Of a stretch of DNA of 64,000 bases, positions 50,159 to 60,435 are shown in pieces; within the stretch, counting starts at the first letter, position 1, and each line of letters begins with the position of its first letter. The stretch covers positions 15,287,131 through 15,351,130 of the forward strand of contig NC_134569.1 in assembly GCF_050947875.1 (NCBI RefSeq). The letters are read 5' to 3'. The notes under the pieces are model-generated. The model worked only from the letters and a program-made list of their open reading frames with translations. It had not been told where the DNA came from and ran no database searches. Source of the DNA: Dermacentor variabilis (taxonomy: Eukaryota > Arthropoda > Arachnida > Ixodida > Ixodidae). The translations under genes were made by a program, and so were the position numbers.

Positions 50159-51774
50159 ATTTCCTGTGTGCGTTCACATAACATTGGCCTTATGATAATT
50201 AGGCGCACCCTGTATTTCTTGGAAGTGCATTCATTCTGCAAAACGAATCCAACGTTTTCGAAGGATGCCTATTGGCTCGGTCATTCCACAAAACAAGAAG
50301 AGTCCCCCTACAGTCCAGTGATCCTAAAATCCTTGGCGGCCGATCGGCGTTCATGTCTTTATGCCTCCAGTGGTGGCGCATTCCTGGCAGACCTTATTTG
50401 ACCTCGTAAATCAAGAAAGACCTGGGCGCACACTTTCGCGCTGACACGTTGCGTGGGCGACGCAAAAGCAGGGGCAAGCGCCGATGAGTTCCAGCTCCTC
50501 TTTCGAAGAGATCGCGACAGAGAAGGAGCAGACATCGCCTTCCAAGGTCAAGTTTGTATGAACACAACACACCGCCCCTTCGGCCCCACTTCCCAGACGT
50601 CCAGGTAGGACATGCCAGGGACGCCAAGCCGGCATTCCGTAGGGGAAGGTGAAAGCGTGAACTGGCCTCGTCAAAAGAGAGCAAGGATCTACCGTCACTT
50701 GACCTCATCACCTGATCTCATCGGGTACAGAGAACGAGGCCCAACGTACTTCGCCGGTGACTCAAACTATGTGTGTAGCCACATCTGTAGCGGCCATCGA
50801 AACGGTTCGCAACAGGCTGCATTCATCGAAAAGAAGAGAAGAAGAAAAAAGAAAAAAAGATACGAAAAAGCCAGGGAAGATACCAGTAGGCTCGAAACGT
50901 GACTGCCTTGTTCGGCCGTGCACTGAGCAGTACAAATTTGGTGAACTATGGCCGGCTCTGATTCGTGCACCTTGAAAAACACAGAGAAGGAACGTGAGTG
51001 AATGTACAGGAGTCAGGGATGAATGTACCGGAGGCAGCTCTTACTTCGAATTCGGCCGGCCGAGCGCAATCTGAAAGTGTGCCCGGAGAAGGAAGATTGG
51101 GGCGTCGCTCCGGGGCGCCCGCCAGGTCGCCACGAGTGAAGGCTTGGAAGAAAAAGCGTAAGGGGAGGGGGGCTGGTCGTTTTCTTTTTGTTTCTGCGTG
51201 GCAGTAGTGAGCGCGTCGCGTTCCCCGAGGTTGCGGTCATCCTTACAGGCACGCTCTCCGCCGCCTCTTAACCCCGCCGCTGCGTTCGACTCGGTGAATA
51301 GCTGCACGCCTTTCCACTTTTCCTTCCTATATTTAATTTTCGCGAGACGGAAAGGACCGACGCGCGGGTTCTCCCTGAAGGTGCTCAGAGAAGAGGATGC
51401 CTCGGAGGAGCGAGCCGGACGGGCCCGGAGAGGCGAGAGGCCCGTTTCCGAGAGCGGTGAAGCCGCTCCCAAGGGTGAGGAGCTGAGTCAGTCGAGAGAG
51501 GAGGGACATGTCCTGAGAGGAGACCACCACGCTCTTGCACACTCTGCTCGCATACGTTCTCGCGCTACCGCTGCTGCTCGAGCGCTTACGTAATATGTCT
51601 CGCTCGGTGACGCGTCATCGGCTCCGCGAAGCTTCATCGGAGACGGTCGCGTTCTTGAGCGCGCACCGCGAAGGGGCAGGCCCGCAATAGCCTCCGGCGA
51701 CCGGCGCCGAGGTTGGGCAGATCCAGGAAACTGCTGTATAAGGACAGGCAGTTCGACACAGGTAGACATATTAA
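50159..51774. other. No gene seen; GC-rich block at about 51.0-51.7 kb
   Basis: Open frames on both strands in the GC-rich block carry no recognisable domain. The block could be a CpG island of an unseen gene, but no exon supports that. Confidence 0.4.
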
Positions 51775-51978
51775 CGCGATAGCGTTAAGGAGCTCGTGTC
51801 GCAGAAAAGCCGGTGTCGTCGGCGTCGGTGTCGGCGTCGGCGTCCGCGGCGTTGGCCGTGAGCGATAAATCACGGCAGGCACTTCATAAATAAAAAGCAA
51901 CTTCCAAGATGGGCTGGGTGGGAATCGAACCAGGGTCTCCGGAGTGTGAGACGGAGACGTTACCACTGAGCCACGAGT
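51775..51978 (-). mobile_element. SINE-like element, 3' part, downstream of the LINE insertion
   Basis: Read on the minus strand: ctcgtggctcagtgg (box A), then tctccgtctcacactccgga, then ctggttcgattcccacccag (box B), then a body with a gacgccgacgcc repeat, ending taacgctatcgcgttaat. The 5' part of this element lies at 54361..54630; the L1/Tx1-like LINE separates the two. Confidence 0.7.
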
Positions 51979-54360
51979 TTTTTTTCTTTATTGCCTGTTT
52001 GCAGCACAAACCAAGAACACATTCAAATGCTAAAACATGTCAACCACACTTTGGCTAACATTATATATTAAAATTGCTTCAGCTTGATCAGTTCATCAAG
52101 AATAGCCACCCACTCGGGAGGCTCACTCTGGGCACGATATATTTCCCGAATATACGCGACACTTTCGATGAAGTTTATTCTCGCCGGACGGGTATCGACA
52201 TCCGAGTGTCGCACTGCCATTCTCGTTTTCCACAGACTGTGGAGGCCAAGGAGCATAAACATATCGTACGTAACTCCTCCTTCGTTATCGGTTGGCAAAT
52301 ATCGAATACCAAGAGGTGTAATCGGTAGTTCTTTTTTAAGTGTACGTTGTAAGATATCCCAATGAAATGTTGGGTCCCAGCAATCGATGAAAACGTGTTC
52401 AATGGTCTCTGGCTTTTTACAAAGTAAGCAGTTTACTGTCCATGGCACATATATTCCTTTTTCGTCTAACCATGTTTTTACGGGTAGCGTGTTTGTGTGT
52501 AGCTTAAAGAAAAACGTTTTTTGAGAGGGTCTAACTGGCATTTTTTTCACCCGTTTAAGTACATCATCTCCTTGGCCTCCCCAGTTTACAGACCTGTACA
52601 ATGGTATTGGCAACATTGTATCAACTAAGTCTTTATACAGTGTTTTTCTTGTCACAGAGCACAGATATTCCATGGAAAACCGCACACGCAACATACGAAG
52701 TGAATCAACCACTTCGCGCAGATATCCCCTAATACTTCCTCCCTTCACATCACTGGTCGTTACAACATATTGCGGCAGTGCTTTTCCCAAACGAACTTGA
52801 ATTACTGTGCGTAGAAAATCATTTCTCTGATCCCGAAAAAAAAGAAAACGCGACACAATTTGTCTGATAAACAAATGCGACAGACCTAGCCCACCACTTC
52901 GAGCTGAACGAAACAAATTGGTTCTGCTTATCCTCTCCCAACTGGAAGCCCATATGAATACGGCAAATACACGATGCATTTTTTGCACACTTGAGCGACA
53001 CATTGATAACACTTGCATAATATACCACACTTTCGCTACTAAAAAGAGATTGCAATCAGAAGATGCACGTCCAAACATTGACAAATCTTGGCCAAGCCAA
53101 CCCTTTGATTTTTCACTCATTCTATCAGCTTCATCGGACCAGTACTGTGCGGTATCATTATAGTGCTCGAGCGGCACACCAAAGTACTTAGTTGGCGTTG
53201 TTGACCACCGGATGTTTGCAAAGTGAGCTGGTATAATGTCCCAATGACCGTGCCATATACCGATGCTTTTTTGCCAATTGATCTGGGACCCAGATTGTTC
53301 ACAGTACTTCTTTACAAGATGTACAACTTCAAGTACGCTATCACGATCCTCGCAGAAGACTGCGATGTCATCAGCGTATGCCAGTACCTTGACTTCAGAA
53401 AGCTGTAGCCGAAATCCTCGGACGTTTTCATTGCGCATCACTGCTAAACAGAAAGGCTCGAGGTACAATGCAAAAAGCAATGGACTTAGTGGACACCCTT
53501 GTCTAAGGGAAGATCTGAGTGACAGCTTCTCGCTGAGGGACTTATTAATTATAATCTGTGTCGTGCATTGGTCGTAGGCCATTTTGACGCCATCTAAGAT
53601 TACTTTCCCTACGTTAACATATTCCAAAACAAGAAGAAGAGCATCGTGGGACACACGGTCGAAGGCTTTCGCCAGGTCGAGTTGCAACAAAGCGACGCGT
53701 CTAGCGAAGACGTCGCAACACTCTAGAACGCTTCGCGCTACGTGGCTGTTTGTAGTAATAGTGCGGCCTTTTATGCCGCAAGTTTGATGCGGACCGACAA
53801 GATTTGTAATGACTGTTTGAAGTCTCTTTGCCAATACCTTCATGAGTATTTTATAATCGGTATTTGTAAGGCTAATTGGCCTGTGTGACCCAACCGATAA
53901 AAGCGCCTTGTGGTCATCTGTTTTCGGTATTAAAACCATGTGTGCACTTCTGAAAGAAGGTGGCAGTCGCTTATATTTATGTGCCTCAGAGTATACATGC
54001 TCCAACACTTGAGCAAGCCCAGGTGCAAAAGCCTTATAAAAGGCGGCTCCTAAGCCATCGGGACCCGGTGATTTGCCTGCAGGAAGTTCTTCGATCGCGT
54101 GTTCTATTTCTCGGACGCTGATCGGTTCCTCGAGACTGGCTTTCACGTCGTCATCAACGCGCGGCATAAAATTCACGAAACTTGCTTCAAATTCAGCTCC
54201 CACGTGGATTGGGACGCCGAACAACTTGCGGTAGTGTTCAGTAAAGGCCTGTTCAATCATATTCGAGTCGGAAGTAACCTCATCCCGATAATTAATCTGT
54301 CTTATTTCATTTTTCCTTGCGTACCTCTTTTCATCGGCAATGGCGCGTTTGTTCGGCGTT
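51979..54360 (-). mobile_element. L1/Tx1-like LINE, 5'-truncated, with target-site duplication of about 15-17 bp
   Basis: CCACTGAGCCACGAGTT occurs at 51964-51980 and again at 54361-54377 (the last T's overlap the tail), flanking about 2.38 kb. On the minus strand the insert ends in aataaag followed by an A run directly abutting the duplication, as target-primed reverse transcription leaves it. The endonuclease region is missing, so the copy is 5'-truncated. Confidence 0.88.
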
Positions 54361-54398
54361 CCACTGAGCCACGAGTTCGATGCTTCAAAGCGGTACAA
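52068..54398 (-). CDS. Non-LTR reverse transcriptase (L1/Tx1-like), open frame of 776 codons starting in the SINE
   Basis: The frame is uninterrupted. Residues 1-13 come from the SINE target and the rest is LINE ORF2. Landmarks are GKSPGPDGL (108-116), HRPISLTNTDYKI (172-184), DLAKAFDRV (241-249, motif A), LRQGCPLSPLLFALYLEP (motif B, about 298-315) and YADDIAVF (341-348, motif C with both catalytic Asp). A zinc knuckle CLLC...H....C lies at 657-673, and the stop is about 100 residues later. RT and C-terminal regions look complete; the endonuclease and any ORF1 are absent, so it cannot mobilise itself in the normal way. Lack of stops over 2.3 kb suggests recent arrival. The ATG in the SINE is fortuitous; expression is unknown. 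The clade call rests on motif style (RPISLTNTDYKI, C-terminal knuckle). Confidence 0.85.
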   Translation of the reverse strand: MYRFEASNSWLSGTPNKRAIADEKRYARKNEIRQINYRDEVTSDSNMIEQAFTEHYRKLFGVPIHVGAEFEASFVNFMPRVDDDVKASLEEPISVREIEHAIEELPAGKSPGPDGLGAAFYKAFAPGLAQVLEHVYSEAHKYKRLPPSFRSAHMVLIPKTDDHKALLSVGSHRPISLTNTDYKILMKVLAKRLQTVITNLVGPHQTCGIKGRTITTNSHVARSVLECCDVFARRVALLQLDLAKAFDRVSHDALLLVLEYVNVGKVILDGVKMAYDQCTTQIIINKSLSEKLSLRSSLRQGCPLSPLLFALYLEPFCLAVMRNENVRGFRLQLSEVKVLAYADDIAVFCEDRDSVLEVVHLVKKYCEQSGSQINWQKSIGIWHGHWDIIPAHFANIRWSTTPTKYFGVPLEHYNDTAQYWSDEADRMSEKSKGWLGQDLSMFGRASSDCNLFLVAKVWYIMQVLSMCRSSVQKMHRVFAVFIWASSWERISRTNLFRSARSGGLGLSHLFIRQIVSRFLFFRDQRNDFLRTVIQVRLGKALPQYVVTTSDVKGGSIRGYLREVVDSLRMLRVRFSMEYLCSVTRKTLYKDLVDTMLPIPLYRSVNWGGQGDDVLKRVKKMPVRPSQKTFFFKLHTNTLPVKTWLDEKGIYVPWTVNCLLCKKPETIEHVFIDCWDPTFHWDILQRTLKKELPITPLGIRYLPTDNEGGVTYDMFMLLGLHSLWKTRMAVRHSDVDTRPARINFIESVAYIREIYRAQSEPPEWVAILDELIKLKQF

Positions 54399-54630
54399 AA
54401 GCGCCTCTAGTGAACGCGGTGTTGCCTTAGAAACGAGCTGTTTCTAAGGCTCAGGCGTGCGTCGCTTGCTCAGGCGCACATTTCGTTGTCGCGCCGAACG
54501 CTGCGTTGCTGGACGCTCACCGCGTCCGATGCGGGGCGCGTAGTCGCTGCGCCGTAGCCCATTGTCTTACACCCCTTGGCGGGTCGACGGGAACGCTGTC
54601 GCGTTCCACTCTTGAAGGCGCAGCTTAAGC
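54361..54630 (-). mobile_element. SINE-like element, 5' part, upstream of the LINE insertion
   Basis: ccactgagccacgagttcga, then tgcttcaaagcggtacaaaa, continuing to gcgttccactcttgaaggcg, is the inverted counterpart of 39908-40150. It is the displaced first half of the element whose second half is at 51775..51978. Confidence 0.75.
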
Positions 54631-56019
54631 GTCCTCCAATTTTTTCGGCTACCTTTGTTGTCTGGTTTTGACGTCTCATGTTATTTCGCGCGCGGGGGAA
54701 TGAACAGGTAGCACAATTTGTAAGGGCTCGTGCTTGTTGCATGGTTATGGGTTTCTTTCAGCGTTCCGCTGGAAAAGTGGGGTTTGTGGTCTCCGTAGAT
54801 GGGGGCTATATTCAAGGCTGGATTCCCAGTTGAGCGGGCTGTCGTGTTTCTTCCAAAATTTGTAGACAGAGTCAGTACAGCGCGGAAGCACAGGGCGCGT
54901 TAAGTAACACATATCAGCGTTATCTGTTGAAGGCGGACGTTCCGTGTGCGCGTGAACATGTCAGTAGAGACTACTAGTGGCTTCCAAACTCCAAACGCAG
55001 AGTTGTGCATACAATTTCAATGCCAGTTCTTTTGCACATTAATGTTTATGTAATCTAATAAGATATAACCTCCTTACTGTGACTTATCAATAAAAATGTT
55101 AGCGTAATCTAGATTCGTAAATATTAGTTGTGACTTGGGAAATTATACACTGGTCAATATTGCAGCTCTTATAAAAAGGCATCTTGAGGCAGCTCACTTC
55201 CTGGCGCTCTACATGCGAACAGTGTGAATGTGTATATAAAAGAGTGGAAGAAAGACAGTTGATATAACATTTAGCAGACTGGACTGTAGCCGACGCCTAC
55301 GTAATACGAAGACATTCATTATTTGTGGAGAACGATTGTATAAATAATGTAACTGCTGTGTAGCGAATGGGTATGTAGATATTCTAGGCGGTAGGGGTTA
55401 CGCTTATATAAAGCTAGAATGTTTGTAATGGCAAGATATGAGTTTGAAGCTGAACTAATACCCATTGGCACATACCCAGTCGCACCATTGGCACATAATT
55501 TTAGACTGCCCTATCACCGCGGTATCTACCCATGAAAGCGGCGCGATAGGCTCCCCCCCGCCTTTATCAATTGGCTGGACTCGGCGAAGAACCTTTCGCA
55601 CCGATAGAAACGGCCTCGTCAGCTTGGTCTGGCGACGTGAACTGTCAACAGAAAGACCGCGCGGGAGGGTTCGGGAGCGGTTGGAGCCCGAGCGCTATAT
55701 GAGTCGTCTTTCAGCCGGATCGTTTCTGCCTCCGCATTGGCACAAGGCCCACTATAGGGCTCTTCCTTGGCAGGAGGAAAGCCTTTGTGCAACTGTCTTC
55801 GTATTTCTATGCCTCGCGTTATTGAACGCTTGTGTTCTAAAGCGGTAGCATTATAGGCGGATGTGACACACTTTTGAGCTGTCGCATTCCTCCGATGAAA
55901 AATGCGTGCCGAACCGGAATGCAGAACACAGCGCCTCCAAGCGCCAGCTGCCACGAGCGATGAATGCGAGAAGCTGCCTCGTGACGCGCGCGCCAGACGC
56001 TCCAAAGGAAGCACGCGTG
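54631..56019. other. No gene seen
   Basis: Mostly AT-rich to 55.4 kb. Frames at 55.46-56.09 kb carry no recognisable domain. Confidence 0.45.
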
Positions 56020-56130
56020 CGATTGTGGCCTTGTGGTTAGAGCATCGGGTGGGCTGCTGTGTTGGAACACAAAGATTCGAACCCATCATCGTTCGCGCAT
56101 CTCTTAAAGCATTTTAAGCGGACTTCACCC
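56020..56130 (+). mobile_element. tRNA-like SINE fragment
   Basis: gattgtggccttgtggttag (box A) and aaagattcgaacccatcatc (box B) sit about 35 bp apart. A closed acceptor stem is not evident, so this is taken as a SINE head rather than a tRNA gene. Confidence 0.5.
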
Positions 56131-56283
56131 GGCTTGGAGGTATCTAACACAAAACTCGAACTGTGTTGAGCGATCGCGTTTCAGTGCGTGGCCTAGTTCG
56201 TTTCTGATTCTCTCTTTTTTTCATCCAGTGGGTGAAAATAAACATTCATATATGTTACGAAGAAGAACAAGCTCCTTCACAGC

Positions 56284-56326
56284 TATCATCATCATCATTA
56301 TCATCATCATCATCATCATCATCATC
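56284..56326. repeat. (ATC)n tail microsatellite
   Basis: About thirteen atcatcatc units; this is the GAT-type tail of the RTE LINE on the minus strand. Confidence 0.9.
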
Positions 56327-57503
56327 CGCCTGGTTACGCCCACTGCACGGCAAAGGCCTCTCCCATACTTCTCCAACTATCCCGGTCATGTACTAATTGT
56401 GGCCATGTTGTCCCTGCAAACTTCTTAATCTCATCCGCCCACCTAACTTCCTGCCGCCCTCTCCTACGCTTCCCTTCCCTTGGAATCCATTCCGTAACAC
56501 TCAATGACCATGGGTTATCTTCCCTCCTCATTACGTGTCCTGCCCATGCCAATTTCTTTTTCTTGATTTCAACTAAGACATAATTGACTCATGTTTGTTC
56601 CCTCACCCAATCTGCTCTTTTCTTATCCCTTAACGTTACACCCATCATTCTTCCCTCTATAGCTCGTTGCGTCGTCCTCAATTTAAGTAGAACCCTTTTC
56701 GTAAGCCTCCAGGTTTCTGCCCCGTACGTGAGTACTGGTAAGACACAGCTGTTAGAAACCTTTCTCTTGAAGATAATGGCAATCTGCTGTTTATGATCTG
56801 AGAATGCCTGCCAAACGCACCCCAGCCCATTCTTATTCTTCTGATTATTTCAGTCTCATGATCCGGATCCGCAGTCTCTACCTGTCCTAAGTAGATGTAT
56901 TCCCTTACCACTTCCAGTGCCTCACTACCTATCGTAAACTGCTGTTCTCTTCCGAGACTGTTAAACATTACTTTAGTTTTCTGCAGATTAATTTTTAGGC
57001 CCACCCTTCGGCTTTGCCTCTCCACGTCAGTGAGCATGCATTGCATTTGGTCTACTGAGTTAATAAGCAAGGCAATATCATCAGCGAATCGCAAGTTACT
57101 AAGGTATTCTCCATTAACTCTTATCCCCAATTCTTCCCAATACAGGTCTCTGAATACCTCCTGTAAACACGCTGTGAATAGCATTGGAGAGATCGTATGT
57201 CCCTGCCTGACGCCTTTCTTCATTGGGATTTTGTTGCTTTCTTTATGGAGGACTACGGTGGCTGTGGAGCCTCTATAGATATCTTTCAGTATTTTTACAT
57301 ACGGCTCGTCTACACCCTGATTCCGCAATGCCTCCATGACTGCTGAGGTTTCGACTGAATCAAACGCTTTGTCGTAATCAATGAAAGCTATATATAAAGG
57401 TTGGTTATATTCCGCACATTTTTCTATCACCTAATTGATAGTGTGAATATGGTCTATTGTTGAGTAGCCTTTACGGAATCCTGCCTGGTCCTTTGGTTGG
57501 CGG
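56287..57503 (-). mobile_element. RTE-clade LINE, 5'-truncated, with 8-bp target-site duplication
   Basis: ACAGCTAT occurs at 56279-56286 and 57504-57511. On the minus strand the 3' end is tgggcgtaaccaggcggatg followed by a gatgatgatgatgat tail. That tail is typical of RTE elements and is shared with the nested fragment at 42533..42631. Confidence 0.85.
56334..57500 (-). pseudogene. RTE-type reverse transcriptase, decayed
   Basis: The frame begins near 57500 with PKDQAGFRKGYSTIDHI (RT motif). It then meets a TAG at about 57431-57433 and continues as 56678..57430 with IAFIDYDKAFDSVE (motif A), KKGVRQGHTISPMLFTACL (motif B), LRFADDIALL (motif C, intact Asp-Asp) and GLKINLQKTKVM. After a frame break the C-terminus is read at 56334..56552: AWAGHVMRREDNPWSLSV, RGRQEVRWADEIKKFAG and SWRSMGEAFAVQWA. 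The endonuclease is missing through 5' truncation. The copy cannot encode a working protein. The clade call is strong because both the RT block and the 3' tail are characteristic. Confidence 0.85.
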
Positions 57504-57511
57504 ACAGCTAT

Positions 57512-60158
57512 ATACAGTGTTAATTGCGAACAAGGCCCGCGTGGGGAACCGAAACGTAAATATTAAACCACTTTGGTCGGTGTCCGGACCTCTTCCTTTT
57601 AAGTATGCATCATCCCGACCAGACGGGCTTCTGTCATATTCTCTACTTTAAAAAGAAGCTGTTTTCTTTTTTATGCTGACGAGCTATAGTTACATGCAAT
57701 ACAGAGCAGCATTTACTGAAACTTGCTTGCAATGTGATACAGTGGCCACGAATGCTGAGCGACAGTGCGAAAATCCTTATTTTTAATATGTTATGCCGTA
57801 AATAGGGCGTTACACTTCGTTATTGCTAGCGTTTCTATTTCTCTTTTTCTTTTTTTTTCTTTGACGTGAAGTGGCAACAAGTCCTAGAGGCACGTTACAA
57901 ATGAATTCCATCATTTTGGGCACCAAGCTCTCTTCTTAGCCGCCAAAAGAGGCTGTCTTCACTGCTGGCCAGAATTGGAACGCACCCAATATCAGCTGAT
58001 GCCTCTAAGCAGCGAATGAACGACAGGATTTAAATTTAGACTTAATCTAGAGAGAACAGGCATTTTCGGAAGGGCAAGCCATTTGTTGACTTGCATGCTT
58101 AATTGATATGGATTGGCTTTTACGCATCTGAGGGTTTCGCTTTCTTTTGCTGACTTCACTGTCCATTTCCTCGTAGTTTTGTACTATAGTGCTACTTTCA
58201 CGAAGTTGCCGAAAATTTTGCACTCGTTCGGATTTTCTACGCGTTTGCACACACACGGCCCCTCGATAAACACACACACACGTTGCGTGTTTTAGGCGAG
58301 CATCCGTGACACGCCTTTCAAGCGACAATCGCATACAAAATCGGTGGCTCTAGCATCTGTAGTTAGCATCATTTACTGAGCGGGCGATCGAACGCAGCCT
58401 TGAAACTCCAAGTCAAGAGCATGTGCGAAGTTTCTGCTGATGAAACACGAAGTATACACGTTTGATCAATTTATCGCGAATTTTTTGTTGTCAAAATATA
58501 TTTACGCAGCCTAAATGCGCGCGAATGCACCCGAACTGAGCCGGCATGTGTAAGTTACCATAATCGCACGCCGGTTAAGCACACTTAAACAAATGTGCGC
58601 AGACACAAGCGGCACGTTTTGCTTCTGTAAATATAAAACACTCCGCGACGCAAGGTCCCCTCTTTAGTTCCTTGATAATATGCTCGTCCTCTTACTATAT
58701 TCGCTATGCAGAATCATAAAATCACCCAAAGCACAGTATTCTTAGTAGATAATCTCAAGTTAGAAATCGCAAGAGGCTTCCCCGATGCAGGGTATATAGC
58801 AAGCCGAACGTGCATTTCGTTGATCTTCTCGTCTTTCCTTACTTTTCTCTCTCTTGCGTTGCACCTGAGACGACAGTCCCGGGACTGTCGATGCACCGGC
58901 AGACTCATAGCAAGGACCGTAACTGAGCAACAAACTTCCCTTTTTTTGTTTCCTTTCCGCCTCCCCCCCCCCTCCCTCTTCCTCCCGGCTGCCGATATCA
59001 TGCCGGTGGTCCAAGGCGTGCGCTCTTTTTCCCGGCGCATCCTCTCTGTTCAACTATCTGTGTTTCCTCGCAGTGCAATCGGGCCGCCGTGCCTTCTGTC
59101 TCCTTGACAGCGCTTTCTTCGCTGTTTTCTTCTCAACGCCGATGTGACGTCTCCGATAATTGTCGCATCCCTTGCGTCAATACAGGCTTCCGCGATTCCG
59201 CAGGAAGCCGGACGACCGCGCAACCACACCGACGGCAGCGCGGCCTTCCGCCCGCCGCATCGGACACGCACGACACGCCGTTCCTGCCCGGACGCGCGAG
59301 TGCCTCTCAATGGGAAGCCGCAAAGGAAAGCGGCGGTCCGCGTTGTACGTTACGCTGCAGCGTCTCGCTCAGACCGCGCGACCTGAAGCGGAATCTGACG
59401 TTAACCTAATCGGTGACGGACTCGACAAAGCTGTCTGACGCACGCAAGAGCAAGTTGCAACTGTGCCCTTCACTTTCCACGCCCTTGAAGTTTGAAGTTT
59501 ATTCTGATAAAACGCATAAAAGGCATATGCAAAGGCGGGTATGATATTGCACAGAAGGAGGTCCCGTAGTGAAAACACTAAAGGGGGACCTCCTACGATA
59601 TGTTACATGAAATGGAAAACTACTAAACAGCAAAAAAGAGTAATAAAAAACCGTTACCATAACATAGGAGCCGTAACCCAATTATTGGGGAAATAATTAA
59701 GCAAGTACAATCATTTCAGTGATTAAACAATTCTAGTCAATGGATACATAGTCATTATTCAGCAAAAGACGATAAAGGACAGGTTATTTCATTTGGCAAG
59801 ATGTGTTATTGTTTACGAATAAAACCTTAGACTCGATAATTTTTTTCCCCGATGCCGCGTGTCGGCGGCAGTCATCCACGTTGTTAGCCTTTCATGCTGG
59901 CATTTTCAGGCATCACATTTTACATTTATTACGCTGCTGCCAGCGAGAAAAAAAAGAAAGATAACCGTAGCGTAGCAGATAACGTTTTTCTGGTGGAACG
60001 CTTCTGGAACGCTTTCTGGTGGTGGCCTGGTGCCTGAGCTCCCGAACACTGGTTCTGGTCAAGCAGCTGGCGGTTTTCTTTCAATCTGTGTGTTTTACGT
60101 AATTGGTTTTGACCTTTTCTTTAATATCTGATAAGCTTCCAGAGTAATTTCCTATTTC
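57512..60158. other. No gene seen
   Basis: A fragment of a TIR-element end (agaattggaacgcaccc) lies at about 57970-57986. A C-rich tract lies at 58962-58985 and a GC-rich patch at 59.16-59.40 kb. A small hairpin (aggaggtcccgtag against gggggacctcctacg) lies at 59549-59598. No coding domain was seen. The last 150 bp may be the 5' UTR of the I-clade LINE that follows. Confidence 0.45.
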
Positions 60159-60435
60159 TTGGCAATGTCACTCTCATCGCCAGGCCACGAGGCTTCCTCC
60201 TGGTCGGCTTCTGTTCCTAACTCTGATTGGCCGGTGGAGCTTTTCTTACGCAGTGGGACGAGCAGCGTACCTGTGGCTTTGGTTCCGACTGATGGCGGTG
60301 CGATTCGCATGAAGAATCCCAAAGCAATTCAAACCGAACTCCGGATGGCCTCGGCCAATTTTCAACAAATCACCGAGGTTCGACAGTTTGGCCGAGGGGG
60401 CATTCTTTGCTGCTCGTCAGACCAGGCTTGTGTTC
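60159..60435 (+). pseudogene. I-clade LINE ORF1, N-terminal fragment
   Basis: About 92 codons beginning MAMSLSSPGHEASSW. The characteristic part is KNPKAIQTELRMASANFQQI, then TEVRQFGRGGILCCSSDQACV, an ORF1 (gag-like RNA-binding) region I associate with I-type LINEs of ticks. The frame is cut at 60435/60436, where sequence of the same family's ORF2 begins in the opposite direction. This fragment is in the same orientation as the RT/RNase H part at 62416..64000. The family assignment is from memory of the motif. Confidence 0.55.

Noticed and set aside
56030..56105. Possible tRNA gene
   Set aside because: A and B box-like words are present, but the cloverleaf does not close. It is treated as a SINE head.
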